The notes below the pieces were generated by a model. The model did not search any database. It was not told the DNA's origin and saw only the letters and a program-made list of their open reading frames with translations. Of a DNA stretch of 64,000 bases, positions 38,267 through 46,479 are shown one piece after another. Position 1 is the first letter of the stretch. Every line of letters starts with the position of its first letter. The stretch is from DAOPYU01 sp942493245 (GTDB taxonomy: Bacteria > Sumerlaeota > Sumerlaeia > UBA8349). The stretch spans positions 2,852,001-2,916,000 of the forward strand of contig OW818685.1 in assembly GCA_942493245.1 (NCBI GenBank). Direction: 5' to 3'. The position numbers and the translations under genes were made by a program.

Positions 38267-39481
38267 ATGCGGTTCTCCAAAACTTTATGGTGGTTCACTC
38301 TTCTGTCCCTTGCGTTGTTGGGTCTTCAAGCCTGCCAAAAGCAGGAAGAATCGGGGAAAACAGGCGCTCCAGGCCAGAAAAAAGCGGCTGAAACGCCGAA
38401 GGCCGACAGCGATCCGATCCGGATCGGGGGCATTTTTTCGATCACCGGCCCGGCCTCGAATCTGGGCGACCCGGAAGCGAAAACCGTCCGGATGCTCGTG
38501 GATGCGATCAACGCCAAGGGTGGCATCCAGGGACGTCAGATTGAGCTGAGTATCGAAGACGACCAGGGGAACGAAACCCTCGCGGTCAATGCGGCGAACC
38601 AACTCATCAAGAAAGAGGTGGTCGCGATTATCGGCCCCTCGCGCAGCGGCACGACCCTGGCTATCGTGGATCTCTGCAACCAAATGGAAGTGCCCCTGAT
38701 TTCTTGCGCGGCCGCATCCGTTATCACCGACCCAGTGCGTCCTTACGTTTTCAAGACCGCCCAGAAGGACAGCGATGCGGTCGAGCGCATTTACGACCAC
38801 ATGACCGGTCGGGGCCTCAAGCGCATCGGACTCCTGACGGACAATACCAGCTTCGGCCAGGAGGGGTTGACGCAGTTGAAAAAGGCGCTGTCGAAGTATC
38901 CGGGACTTGAAATTGTTGCGGCAGAGTCTTTCGGGAAAGACGACACCGACCTGCGCCCGCAGTTGTCGAAGATTCAGGCGGCGGGAGCCGAGGCCGTTAT
39001 CGGCTGGTCCATTCTTCAGGGACAAAGCATTTTGCTGAAGAATGCCAAGACGCTCGGGTTGACCATTCCGATCTACCAGAGCCACGGCTTCGCCAATATC
39101 GAGTATGTCAAGGCGGCTGGAGACGCCGCCAATGGCGTGCTCTTCCCGGCGTCCCGCATTCTGATCACCGATCAATTGACCGACGACAGCCCCTACAAGA
39201 AGGCGCTGGTGGAATACAAGAGCGCCTATGAAACCACTTACAAAAGCGATGTGAACGCTTTTGGCGCGTATGCCGCCGACGCTCTCAACATGCTGATCGT
39301 TGCGATCGAGAAAAGCGGAACCGACCGCAAGGCGATTCGTGACGCGCTGGAAACGATCCAGGATTTCAAGGGCGCAACGGGTATCTTCTCCCTTTCGGCG
39401 CAGGATCACACGGGTCTGACCAAAGAGGCGTTCGAGATGCTGACCGTCCAGAACGGCGCATTCACCATCGCTCCGAAGTAA
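38267..39481 (+). CDS. livJ: Branched-chain/aromatic amino-acid ABC transporter substrate-binding lipoprotein, copy 2
   Basis: This is a tandem duplicate of the preceding gene with the same 404-residue length and no gap in the alignment. The lipobox LQAC, FSITGPASNLGDPEAKTVRM, IIGPSRSGTTLAIVDLC and GFANIEYVKAAGDAANG match. The clearest divergence is at about residues 335-350 (DVNAFGAYAADALNMLIVAIEK, against DVCTFGGHVYDALYMLTDAIEK), near the hinge and ligand side, so the copies may differ in ligand. The leader (GGAAAGGAAC) is also duplicated. Both should dock to the same permease. Confidence 0.88.
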   Translation: MRFSKTLWWFTLLSLALLGLQACQKQEESGKTGAPGQKKAAETPKADSDPIRIGGIFSITGPASNLGDPEAKTVRMLVDAINAKGGIQGRQIELSIEDDQGNETLAVNAANQLIKKEVVAIIGPSRSGTTLAIVDLCNQMEVPLISCAAASVITDPVRPYVFKTAQKDSDAVERIYDHMTGRGLKRIGLLTDNTSFGQEGLTQLKKALSKYPGLEIVAAESFGKDDTDLRPQLSKIQAAGAEAVIGWSILQGQSILLKNAKTLGLTIPIYQSHGFANIEYVKAAGDAANGVLFPASRILITDQLTDDSPYKKALVEYKSAYETTYKSDVNAFGAYAADALNMLIVAIEKSGTDRKAIRDALETIQDFKGATGIFSLSAQDHTGLTKEAFEMLTVQNGAFTIAPK

Positions 39482-39571
39482 ACCCGATTTCCTGTGACAG
39501 GCGCTTGCCTGTGTAAAATGGACTTCCCCGAAATCGCGCCTGTACGGGCCGGGACGGAGAGTGAGACCTGA

Positions 39572-40468
39572 ATGCCGGACATGCTTGAACGTATTCTCCA
39601 ACTGCTCGTCAGTGGCCTCGCCGTGGGAAGTATCTATGCCATGGTGGCGATCGGGTTCAACATCATTTACAACGCGACGGGGATTATCAACCTGGCGCAG
39701 GGTGAATTTGTGATGCTGGGCGGCATGTTGACCGTCTGGGGCGCCACGCGCTGGGGGTTGCCCGTTCCGGTCGCGATTCTGACCGCCGTGGTCCTGGTGA
39801 CCCTGATCGGGGTGGCGCTAGAACGGCTCACCATCCGGCCCTTGCGCAACCCGACGGTTTTGACGTTGCTCATCCTGACTATTGGCGGTTCCTTTTTGCT
39901 TAAAGGCGCCGCCATGCTCATCTGGGGGAAGAACGTTTATTACATGCCGGGCTTTCTGGGCGCGGAACCTATTCGCCTCGCGCGTGTCGCAATCGAGCGT
40001 CAGGAAGTCTTTGTCTGGATATCGCTTGCAGTGCTGACGGTGGTTCTGACTCTCTTCTTCAACCACACCCTCACGGGCAAGGCGATGCGGGCCTGTTCGT
40101 ACAACCGCGTAGCGGCGCGGCTTGTGGGGATCAATTCGCGTTTCATGGTTATGTTGGCCTTCGGTTTGTCGGCTGGCATCGGCGCGCTGGCGGGCGCAGT
40201 GGTGGTTCCGATCACCAACATGGAGTATTGCAGCGGCAGCATGTTCGGTCTCAAGGGGTTCAGCGCGGCGGTGCTGGGAGGGCTGGGGAACAACACCGCC
40301 GCCGTGGTCGCGGGCATTGCGCTGGCTCTGATCGAATCTCTCGTGGCGGGTTTTGTGGACTCGACCTACAAGGACGCCGTCGCTCTATCGGTCCTGCTGA
40401 TCGTGCTTTTCGTGCGTCCCAGCGGACTTTTTGGCAATGCAACTCTGAATCGTCTGAAAGACTTCTAA
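39572..40468 (+). CDS. livH: Branched-chain amino-acid ABC transporter permease LivH
   Basis: This 298-residue inner-membrane permease begins MLERILQLLVSGLAVGSIYAMVAIGFNIIY, has about eight hydrophobic segments and holds the conserved GIINLAQGEFVMLGGM and CSYNRVAARLVGINSRFMVMLAFGLSAG (the coupling region to the ATPases). It pairs with LivM to form the channel. A stem-loop follows the stop before livM. Confidence 0.91.
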   Translation: MPDMLERILQLLVSGLAVGSIYAMVAIGFNIIYNATGIINLAQGEFVMLGGMLTVWGATRWGLPVPVAILTAVVLVTLIGVALERLTIRPLRNPTVLTLLILTIGGSFLLKGAAMLIWGKNVYYMPGFLGAEPIRLARVAIERQEVFVWISLAVLTVVLTLFFNHTLTGKAMRACSYNRVAARLVGINSRFMVMLAFGLSAGIGALAGAVVVPITNMEYCSGSMFGLKGFSAAVLGGLGNNTAAVVAGIALALIESLVAGFVDSTYKDAVALSVLLIVLFVRPSGLFGNATLNRLKDF

Positions 40469-40470
40469 GA

Positions 40471-40500
40471 ACCGGCAGGTGAACACTGTTCCCTGCCGGT
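40471..40500 (+). promoter_or_regulatory. Stem-loop between livH and livM
   Basis: ACCGGCAGG (40471-40479) pairs exactly with CCTGCCGGT (40492-40500). There is no T run, so it is unlikely to be an efficient terminator; it could stabilise or process the mRNA. It lies inside a frame extending livM upstream, which argues for livM starting after it. Confidence 0.5.
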
Positions 40501-40532
40501 CACCACATGGGAGAGAACCTGAGAATCCTTTT

Positions 40533-41534
40533 ATGGGCCGCTCCAATCTGATCGGACTTTGTCTCTTCGCTCTCTGCATCGCCCTGGCGCCCGTGGCGCT
40601 GGGGGATACCCTCTATCAGTTCATCCCGCTGGGCGCGCTGGCGCTGATGGCCATCGGGCTTTCGCTTCTGATGGGCTATGCGGGGCAGATTTCACTCGGG
40701 CAATGCGCCTTCTATGCCGTGGGCGCCTACACGTCGGCGATCTGTTCGGCGAAGCTGGGCTGGTCGCCGTGGGTTACAATTCCTCTGTCGGCGGTTCTGG
40801 CCGCGCTGGTGGCCCTGCTGGTCGGCATGCCGTCGCTGCGCCTGCGCGGGCATTACCTGGCGATGGCCACTCTGGCCTTTGGAGAAATCGTCCGGATCGT
40901 GCTGGATGGATGGATTGAACTGACGGGGGGATCGTCGGGCATCCGCGGGGGCGCTCCCCTGACATTGGGCTGGCCCGGATCTTCGCCCCTGGTTGTCTTC
41001 AACACGTTGACAAACGAACGGGCGGTTTTTTACCTGGTCTGGAGCATGGCGTTTCTGGGGTTGGTTCTCGCGTTGAATCTGATCCACTCGCGGGTGGGAC
41101 GCGCTCTTCGGGCGATTCACGACGGAGAGGAAGCGGCGGTCGTGCTGGGAGTTCCCACGGCGCGCTTCAAGATTCAGATTTTCGTTCTCTCGGCTGTTTA
41201 CGCTTCCCTGGCGGGCAGTCTGTACGCCCATACTTTTTCCTATCTGACTCCGGACGAGTTCGGTTCCATGAAGTCCGTCCTGCTGGTTGTCATGGTCGTG
41301 GTGGGAGGGATGCGGACGGTGTGGGGCGCGGTCGTGGGAACACTCCTGATGGGCTCACTGACGGAATGGCTTTCCTGGATGGAGAACTACTGGCTGGCCG
41401 TTTACGGGGTGGTCCTGCTGGTAATCACCATGTTCGTTCCCCAGGGGATTTTGCTGGGCGTCCGCGACTTATCCCTGTGGCTGTACAGTAAGATCGTCCC
41501 GAAGAAAAAGACCGCGATTGTCAAAGCCCCCTGA
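40533..41534 (+). CDS. livM: Branched-chain amino-acid ABC transporter permease LivM
   Basis: This 333-residue permease has about ten hydrophobic segments and the family pattern GYAGQISLGQCAFYAVGAYTSA, LRLRGHYLAMATLAFGEIVRIV and VGRALRAIHDGEEAAVVLGVPTARFKIQIF, the coupling helix. It forms the channel with LivH. The chosen ATG gives the usual start directly before the first membrane helix; the earlier frame start at 40479 lies in the stem-loop. No strong ribosome-binding site is seen, so it may be translated by reinitiation. Confidence 0.9.
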   Translation: MGRSNLIGLCLFALCIALAPVALGDTLYQFIPLGALALMAIGLSLLMGYAGQISLGQCAFYAVGAYTSAICSAKLGWSPWVTIPLSAVLAALVALLVGMPSLRLRGHYLAMATLAFGEIVRIVLDGWIELTGGSSGIRGGAPLTLGWPGSSPLVVFNTLTNERAVFYLVWSMAFLGLVLALNLIHSRVGRALRAIHDGEEAAVVLGVPTARFKIQIFVLSAVYASLAGSLYAHTFSYLTPDEFGSMKSVLLVVMVVVGGMRTVWGAVVGTLLMGSLTEWLSWMENYWLAVYGVVLLVITMFVPQGILLGVRDLSLWLYSKIVPKKKTAIVKAP

Positions 41535-41612
41535 TCCGGTGTTGTGAGAAAGATTGCAGGAACGGCACATGACCTTGTATTTCATAGGAAACAGGCGAGA
41601 GATCTGAAAACC

Positions 41613-42140
41613 ATGGAAACCAGAACTTTCAGCTGCTCCTGGGGACGGGCCACCAAGTGGATAACTGGGGGCGTTTTCTGCCTGATTGCTTTCGAGATCG
41701 TGTTGTTTTCCGTCCTTCATTTCTCGAATTCAGAAGATTCGAGAGAAGCATCTCTGCCTTATGCGGTCGTGGTCTCTGTCGGCGTGGCCATCCTGGGGAT
41801 TCCGGCATTCTTCGCCCCGCGAAAGTACTATATGACCCCTGAAACAATGGGCGTATCCCGGTTGGGACCGGACGTCGTAATCCCGCTTGTTGATGTCGAA
41901 AGTGTTCAAGTCGCCAAGTCCGCAGATTTTTCGAGAACCATTCGGATTTTTGGATCGGGTGGGTTGTACGGGAGTTTCGGCATTTTCAGAAATGCCCGGA
42001 TGGGCACATTCCGGGCCTACGCAACACAGAAAGAGCCTCTCGTGATCGTCAAGATGAAGACGGGCAAATCGGTTGTTCTTTCGCCCGACAATCCTGATGC
42101 ATTTGTGCAGGCTTTCGGTTCCTTTCAGGAGGCGAAATGA
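41613..42140 (+). CDS. Membrane protein with PH-like domain
   Basis: This 175-residue protein has two membrane segments (WITGGVFCLIAFEIVLFSVL and YAVVVSVGVAILGIPAFF) followed by a domain like bacterial PH domains: RKYYMTPETMGVSRLGPDVVIPLVDVESVQV and VVLSPDNPDAFVQAF. No activity is known. It stands between livM and livG, so it is in the operon, and its stop overlaps the livG start (ATGA). Its layout is like the two YcxB-like proteins between iorA and iorB, which suggests a shared kind of job in this locus. Confidence 0.65.
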   Translation: METRTFSCSWGRATKWITGGVFCLIAFEIVLFSVLHFSNSEDSREASLPYAVVVSVGVAILGIPAFFAPRKYYMTPETMGVSRLGPDVVIPLVDVESVQVAKSADFSRTIRIFGSGGLYGSFGIFRNARMGTFRAYATQKEPLVIVKMKTGKSVVLSPDNPDAFVQAFGSFQEAK

Positions 42141-42988
42141 CGAATGCGTTTCAGGATAAGGCCGATGTGCCATCTCATAACGGCGATTCTTTACAGGCCG
42201 TCAAAGTGAAAGACACGATGCAGGAACCGATTCTCAAAGTCCAGAACCTCTCGAAACACTTTGGCGGCGTCCAGGCGGTCCAGGGGGTCAGCTGCGAAGT
42301 TGCGCACGGGCAAATCTTTGCCGTAATCGGTCCCAATGGCGCCGGGAAAACCACCTTTTTCAACTGTTTGAGCGGGATCGTCACCCCCTCGGACGGAACA
42401 GCGGTGTTCGAAGGAACCAGTATCGAGAAACTGGCGCCCCACCAGATTGCCGCGCGCGGCATGGCGCGCACCTGGCAGACGATTCGCCTCTTCGCCCACC
42501 TGACCGTTCTCGAAAATGTCCTGATCGGCTGTCACAGCCGGGGACACTGCGGGTTTGTGAGTTCCCTGTTGCATCTGCCCTGGCAACGCCACGAGGAACG
42601 GACTCTGCGCCAGGAAGCGCTCGAACAGCTCGAACGGCTGGAAATCGCGCACCTGGCAAACGCTTCCGTGGACTCGCTCCCCTTCCTCCAACAACGGCGG
42701 GTGGAGTTGGCGCGCGCCTTGGCGGCGCAACCCCGGCTGCTTCTGCTCGATGAGCCGGCGGCGGGCCTCAACACCCGCGAGACCGCTCACCTGGGCGAGC
42801 TCATCGGGTCCATCCGCCGGAGTGGAATTACGATTCTGCTGGTCGAGCACGACATGTCGCTGGTCATGGATATTTCGGACCGGGTTCTGGTGCTCGATCA
42901 CGGCGCGCCCCTGGCCGAAGGTTCCCCGCGCGAGGTACAGGAAAACGAGAAAGTGATCGCCACCTACCTGGGATCGGACGAGGATTGA
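42137..42988 (+). CDS. livG: Branched-chain amino-acid ABC transporter ATP-binding protein LivG
   Basis: This 283-residue ATPase shows Walker A GPNGAGKTT, Walker B LLLLDEPAAGLN and the H-loop VEHDMSLV. The signature is LPFLQQRRVELARAL, where most LivG proteins have GQQRRLEIARAL; the Gly is Leu here. The ATG at 42137 has a strong AGGAGG four bases upstream and overlaps the preceding stop, so a 27-residue N-terminal extension over the usual start (42218) seems real. It drives transport with LivF. Confidence 0.91.
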   Translation: MTNAFQDKADVPSHNGDSLQAVKVKDTMQEPILKVQNLSKHFGGVQAVQGVSCEVAHGQIFAVIGPNGAGKTTFFNCLSGIVTPSDGTAVFEGTSIEKLAPHQIAARGMARTWQTIRLFAHLTVLENVLIGCHSRGHCGFVSSLLHLPWQRHEERTLRQEALEQLERLEIAHLANASVDSLPFLQQRRVELARALAAQPRLLLLDEPAAGLNTRETAHLGELIGSIRRSGITILLVEHDMSLVMDISDRVLVLDHGAPLAEGSPREVQENEKVIATYLGSDED

Positions 42989-42994
42989 GCGCCT

Positions 42995-43741
42995 ATGCTG
43001 AGCATTGAAAACCTCACCAGCGGGTACGGTCCGATTGTGGCGCTCAAGGGCGTTTCGCTCCACGTATCGCCCGGGGAAATCGTGACCCTGATCGGCGCAA
43101 ACGGGTGCGGCAAGAGCACGCTTTTGAATACCCTGTCCGGTCTGATCCGGCCGCTGGCGGGACGCGTCCTGCTCCAGGGGCGTGAAATCACCCATCTTTC
43201 GGCGGAACAACTGGTGCGACGCGGCTTGGCGCTCGTGCCCGAAGGGCGTCAGCTCTTCGCGCCCATGAGCGTCGAGGAAAACCTCGTTCTGGGCGCTTAC
43301 ACCCGTCAGGCAAACAATGTAACCGAGGAACTCGAAGAGATCTACACGCTCTTTCCGATTCTCAAGGAGCGTCGGCGCCAACCGGCGGGAACCCTCTCGG
43401 GCGGCCAGCAACAGATGCTGGCGATCGGACGCGCCATGATGTCGCGCCCCTCGATCCTGTTACTCGATGAGCCTTCGATGGGACTGGCGCCCAAGGTGGC
43501 GCGCGAGATTTTCCGCAAACTGCGCGAACTGCTCAGTACCGACTTTTCGATCCTTCTGGTGGAACAGGACGCGAACCTGGCCCTGAAATCAGCCGACCGG
43601 GGATATGTGCTCGAGACCGGGCAGATCGTTATCGAAGGCGATTGTGACATGCTGCGCAACAACCCCGACGTGCAACGCGCCTACCTGGGGCGCGGATACC
43701 AGGAGGGGTGGGAAGAAGAAAAACATTCCGCCACCCGTTAA
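42995..43741 (+). CDS. livF: Branched-chain amino-acid ABC transporter ATP-binding protein LivF
   Basis: This 248-residue ATPase has the LivF start MLSIENLTSGYGPIVALKGVSL, Walker A GANGCGKST, signature LSGGQQQMLAIGRAM, Walker B ILLLDEPSMGLAP and VEQDANLAL. It makes the heterodimeric motor with LivG. It begins six bases after livG. All key residues are present. Confidence 0.92.
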   Translation: MLSIENLTSGYGPIVALKGVSLHVSPGEIVTLIGANGCGKSTLLNTLSGLIRPLAGRVLLQGREITHLSAEQLVRRGLALVPEGRQLFAPMSVEENLVLGAYTRQANNVTEELEEIYTLFPILKERRRQPAGTLSGGQQQMLAIGRAMMSRPSILLLDEPSMGLAPKVAREIFRKLRELLSTDFSILLVEQDANLALKSADRGYVLETGQIVIEGDCDMLRNNPDVQRAYLGRGYQEGWEEEKHSATR

Positions 43742-43829
43742 TAATCCAGATCCGGGACATTCCGGGGACGGAGAATGAACAGGTCCCCCAGACCGGAAGA
43801 TGAGTCAGAAAGGGAGAGGAGGCTTTCCC

Positions 43830-45095
43830 GTGAGTATCCACCACCCGAAAATCGAAACCGCCGATCGGGAACACTTGCGTCAAATCCAGATCGAACGCCT
43901 TCAGGCCACGGCCAACCGGGCCTACCGGCACGTGCCCTATTACCGCGATCTTTTCGACAAGGCGGGATTTCTACCCGACGATATCCATTCCATTGAGGAT
44001 CTGGCCCGCCTCCCCCTGACGAAGCGCGAGGATCTGGTCGCGCACCAGCCCTATGGGCTGTTTGCCGTCCCCCTGCACGACGTTCTGCGTCTGCAACCCG
44101 CCGCTGGCGCGGGCGGTCCCATCGTGGTCGGGTACACGCGCAACGACATCGCCAACTGGACCCAGATGGCCGAGCGCGCCTTTGTCAGCGCGGGGGTCAC
44201 CTCGTCGGACGTCATCCAAATTTCCCTGGACTACGCGCTCGATTCCGCCGCGATGGGCGCGCAGTCCGGCGCCGAGGCGCTGGGCGCTTCAGTCATTCCC
44301 TGCCCGGGTCTCTCGCCCGAGCGACAGGCGGAAGTCATGCGCGCCTACCGCGCTACGGTCCTGGTGGCCACCCAGACTCAAGCGCTCCAACTGGGCCGGG
44401 TTGTTCAGAACTTCGAAGCGACGGCTCTCTCCCTGCGCGTGGCGTTGATCGTTGGAGAGGTCTGGTCGAGCGAGTTGCGTCAGGAAATCGAGGACGCTCT
44501 GAAGGTCGAGGCCTTTGCCAGCTTCGGCCTGTCGGAAATGACCGCGCCGGGTTTGGCCACCGAATGCCCTGAGCACAACGGTCTGCACCTGAGTGAGGAC
44601 AACGTTCTGGCGGAAACCGTCAACCCGCAAACCGGCCAACCGGTTGCCGAGGGCGAGCAAGGGGAACTGGTGCTCACCACCCTGACCCGTGAAGCGGTGC
44701 CTCTGTTGCGGTACCGAACCGGCAACCTGACCCGACTGCTCAAAGAGCCTTGTCCGTGCGGTCGAACCTTGTTGCGGTTCGCCCCGACACACGAACGCTC
44801 GGACGACATCTTTCTCGTCAATGGCATACGCGTGTCGCCCCACCAGGTCAACGAAGTGGTCCACGATCTTGTGCCCGGCGCAGATGTCTCGATGGATGTG
44901 ATCGAGGAAGAAGGGGTGGAAGAGCTGCGCATCAGTATTTCGATCGGCGCCAGTTGGACCGGTACGGAAATGCGGGATCTGGAGCTGACCCGCGCACACG
45001 TACGGCTGCACGTGTTCGAGCGTCTGGGCCTGCACGCCAAGATCCGGCTGGTCGAGCCATCCCGCCCCAAGCGGGCCTGTTTCGAGGACGATTGA
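43830..45095 (+). CDS. Degenerate phenylacetate-CoA ligase homologue
   Basis: This 421-residue protein aligns with PaaK from end to end (NRAYRHVPYYRDLFDKAGF, ASFGLSEMTAPGLATECPEHNGLHLSED, VPLLRYRTGNLTRLL, RSDDIFLVNGIRVSPHQVNEVV). The ATP-binding SSSGTTGKP is replaced by QPAAGAGGP, and the C-terminal catalytic lysine motif SEGKAKR is lost in SRPKRACFEDD. It is therefore likely catalytically dead or changed. AGGAGG stands seven bases before the GTG at 43830; an ATG at 43800 is a weaker alternative. It ends the liv/ior operon and may be a regulatory partner or ligand sensor; that is inference. Confidence 0.85.
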   Translation: MSIHHPKIETADREHLRQIQIERLQATANRAYRHVPYYRDLFDKAGFLPDDIHSIEDLARLPLTKREDLVAHQPYGLFAVPLHDVLRLQPAAGAGGPIVVGYTRNDIANWTQMAERAFVSAGVTSSDVIQISLDYALDSAAMGAQSGAEALGASVIPCPGLSPERQAEVMRAYRATVLVATQTQALQLGRVVQNFEATALSLRVALIVGEVWSSELRQEIEDALKVEAFASFGLSEMTAPGLATECPEHNGLHLSEDNVLAETVNPQTGQPVAEGEQGELVLTTLTREAVPLLRYRTGNLTRLLKEPCPCGRTLLRFAPTHERSDDIFLVNGIRVSPHQVNEVVHDLVPGADVSMDVIEEEGVEELRISISIGASWTGTEMRDLELTRAHVRLHVFERLGLHAKIRLVEPSRPKRACFEDD

Positions 45096-45287
45096 GCGGT
45101 CGAGGAGTTTTCTTGCGGTTCCAAGAGGATTCTCAAGAAGATTCTCTTGCGATTCGGAGAGGTGCTGTGTTCTATTACCCACGGGAAATTTTAGCGGGTT
45201 TTCTGTGGGTATCCAAGTTCCTTTGTTACAGACAGAAGAATGCACCAATAAAGCGTGTGGGAGTTTCTTTATTCTGCCGCGAGCGAG

Positions 45288-45350
45288 ATGAGGTTATCCA
45301 TCCTGCTCCTCGGCCTTCTACTTTTGAATCCGGATGGATCGGCCCATTGA
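45288..45350 (+). CDS. Possible 20-residue leader ORF
   Basis: An ATG at 45288 opens a 20-codon frame (MRLSILLLGLLLLNPDGSAH) whose stop lies two bases before the ATG of the following lipoprotein gene. The peptide is hydrophobic, like a signal peptide. Only a weak GCGAG site precedes it. It could couple translation of the next gene, or be a chance frame. Support is weak. Confidence 0.25.
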   Translation: MRLSILLLGLLLLNPDGSAH

Positions 45351-45352
45351 CC

Positions 45353-46279
45353 ATGACAACAACTCTTCGCGTCCTCTTTCTGTTTCTCCTGATGGTTCAT
45401 ACGGCGCTTTTCTCCGCGTGCAGCCGGTTCGGGTTCGATTCGGCCTCTCCTTCTCCCCTGCAACTTCGAGTCCAGAGTGACACGAACACCGTAGTCCCGG
45501 GGCAGGCGGTCGCTCTGACCCTCCAGTTGTGGAATGCTTCCGACAAGCCCGTTCAAATCTCCAATCTGAACCACCTGACCGTTTCCTTTCTCCTGCGTCC
45601 CGCAGGATCGGAAGGACAGAAGACCATTCGGGAAGTCCTGCCGGTCTTTTCCATAAAAGAACAGCCCAATCCCCAGGAGATTCAGACACTCGTGCCGGGT
45701 GACAGCCAGCAACGGACTTTCCTTTTCACGCAATTGAGTGTAGAGCGTGGGGATTTTGTCCTGCTGGCCACCTACCAGCCTGAAAAGAATTCGAAAGTCC
45801 ACGCGGAACCGTTCGCATTCTCGGTACAGGGAAATCGAGTCGCTCTCCACCGTTACCTGAACGGCCTGGTCACACGCGACGACGCAATCAAACTGGCCGC
45901 GCAAAAATTCCAGGTCCCGGTAGAAAACGCCGACGCCATGTTGATTCAGGATGAAATGGGGTTCCTGAAGTGGCACATCAACCTGCCGGGGACAGCCGGG
46001 GACGGCCAACCCGCCGTGCGTTCCTGCTTCGTGGACCCCTACTGGGGGCGCGTGTGGCGCGAGGCGCAACCTTTCGTGCGTACCCCGGAAAGCAACGAGA
46101 TTCCGTACCCGGAAGACTCGAAACTATTCCAGCAACTTCAGGATCAGATTCGCAATCCGGCGAAACGGGAGCCTCAATCGTCCCAACCCGTCACACCGGC
46201 TGTGGCCCCTGTGCCGAATCCGGCCTCGACTCCCCCGGCGGCTCCTTCGGGCAATGGAGCGACACCCCCTCGGCCATGA
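45353..46279 (+). CDS. Putative lipoprotein of unknown function
   Basis: This 308-residue protein has a signal ending FSAC with Cys at about residue 23, which fits a lipoprotein. A beta-rich domain (LQLRVQSDTNTVVPGQAVALTLQLWNASDKPVQI) resembles immunoglobulin-like folds. A domain with TRDDAIKLAAQKFQVPVENADAMLIQDEMGFLKWHINL follows, then a Pro/Ala-rich tail. It is probably a periplasmic surface component. It precedes the two secretin-like genes by 200 bases and may be a pilotin-like or accessory partner, but this is inference from position only. Confidence 0.65.
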   Translation: MTTTLRVLFLFLLMVHTALFSACSRFGFDSASPSPLQLRVQSDTNTVVPGQAVALTLQLWNASDKPVQISNLNHLTVSFLLRPAGSEGQKTIREVLPVFSIKEQPNPQEIQTLVPGDSQQRTFLFTQLSVERGDFVLLATYQPEKNSKVHAEPFAFSVQGNRVALHRYLNGLVTRDDAIKLAAQKFQVPVENADAMLIQDEMGFLKWHINLPGTAGDGQPAVRSCFVDPYWGRVWREAQPFVRTPESNEIPYPEDSKLFQQLQDQIRNPAKREPQSSQPVTPAVAPVPNPASTPPAAPSGNGATPPRP

Positions 46280-46479
46280 TGTTTCTTTTGTAAAACCCGT
46301 CTGAGGGTTTGTAAACAAGATGTGCAGTGAGACAAGATCGGCGCCCGGTGATCAAGACCACCCGAACTGAAATCCGGAACAACCCGAAGCAAGAAGAAAC
46401 CAACGCGAAGAACGGCAGTAAACCCTGACAGGACCTTTTGTCCGGGATTGCATATTCCCCTCAAATGGAGGAACAAACG

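Noticed and set aside
44750..45352. Long upstream extension of the lipoprotein gene
   Set aside because: It lies within the degenerate paaK homologue and would bury the lipoprotein signal; the ATG at 45353 fits.
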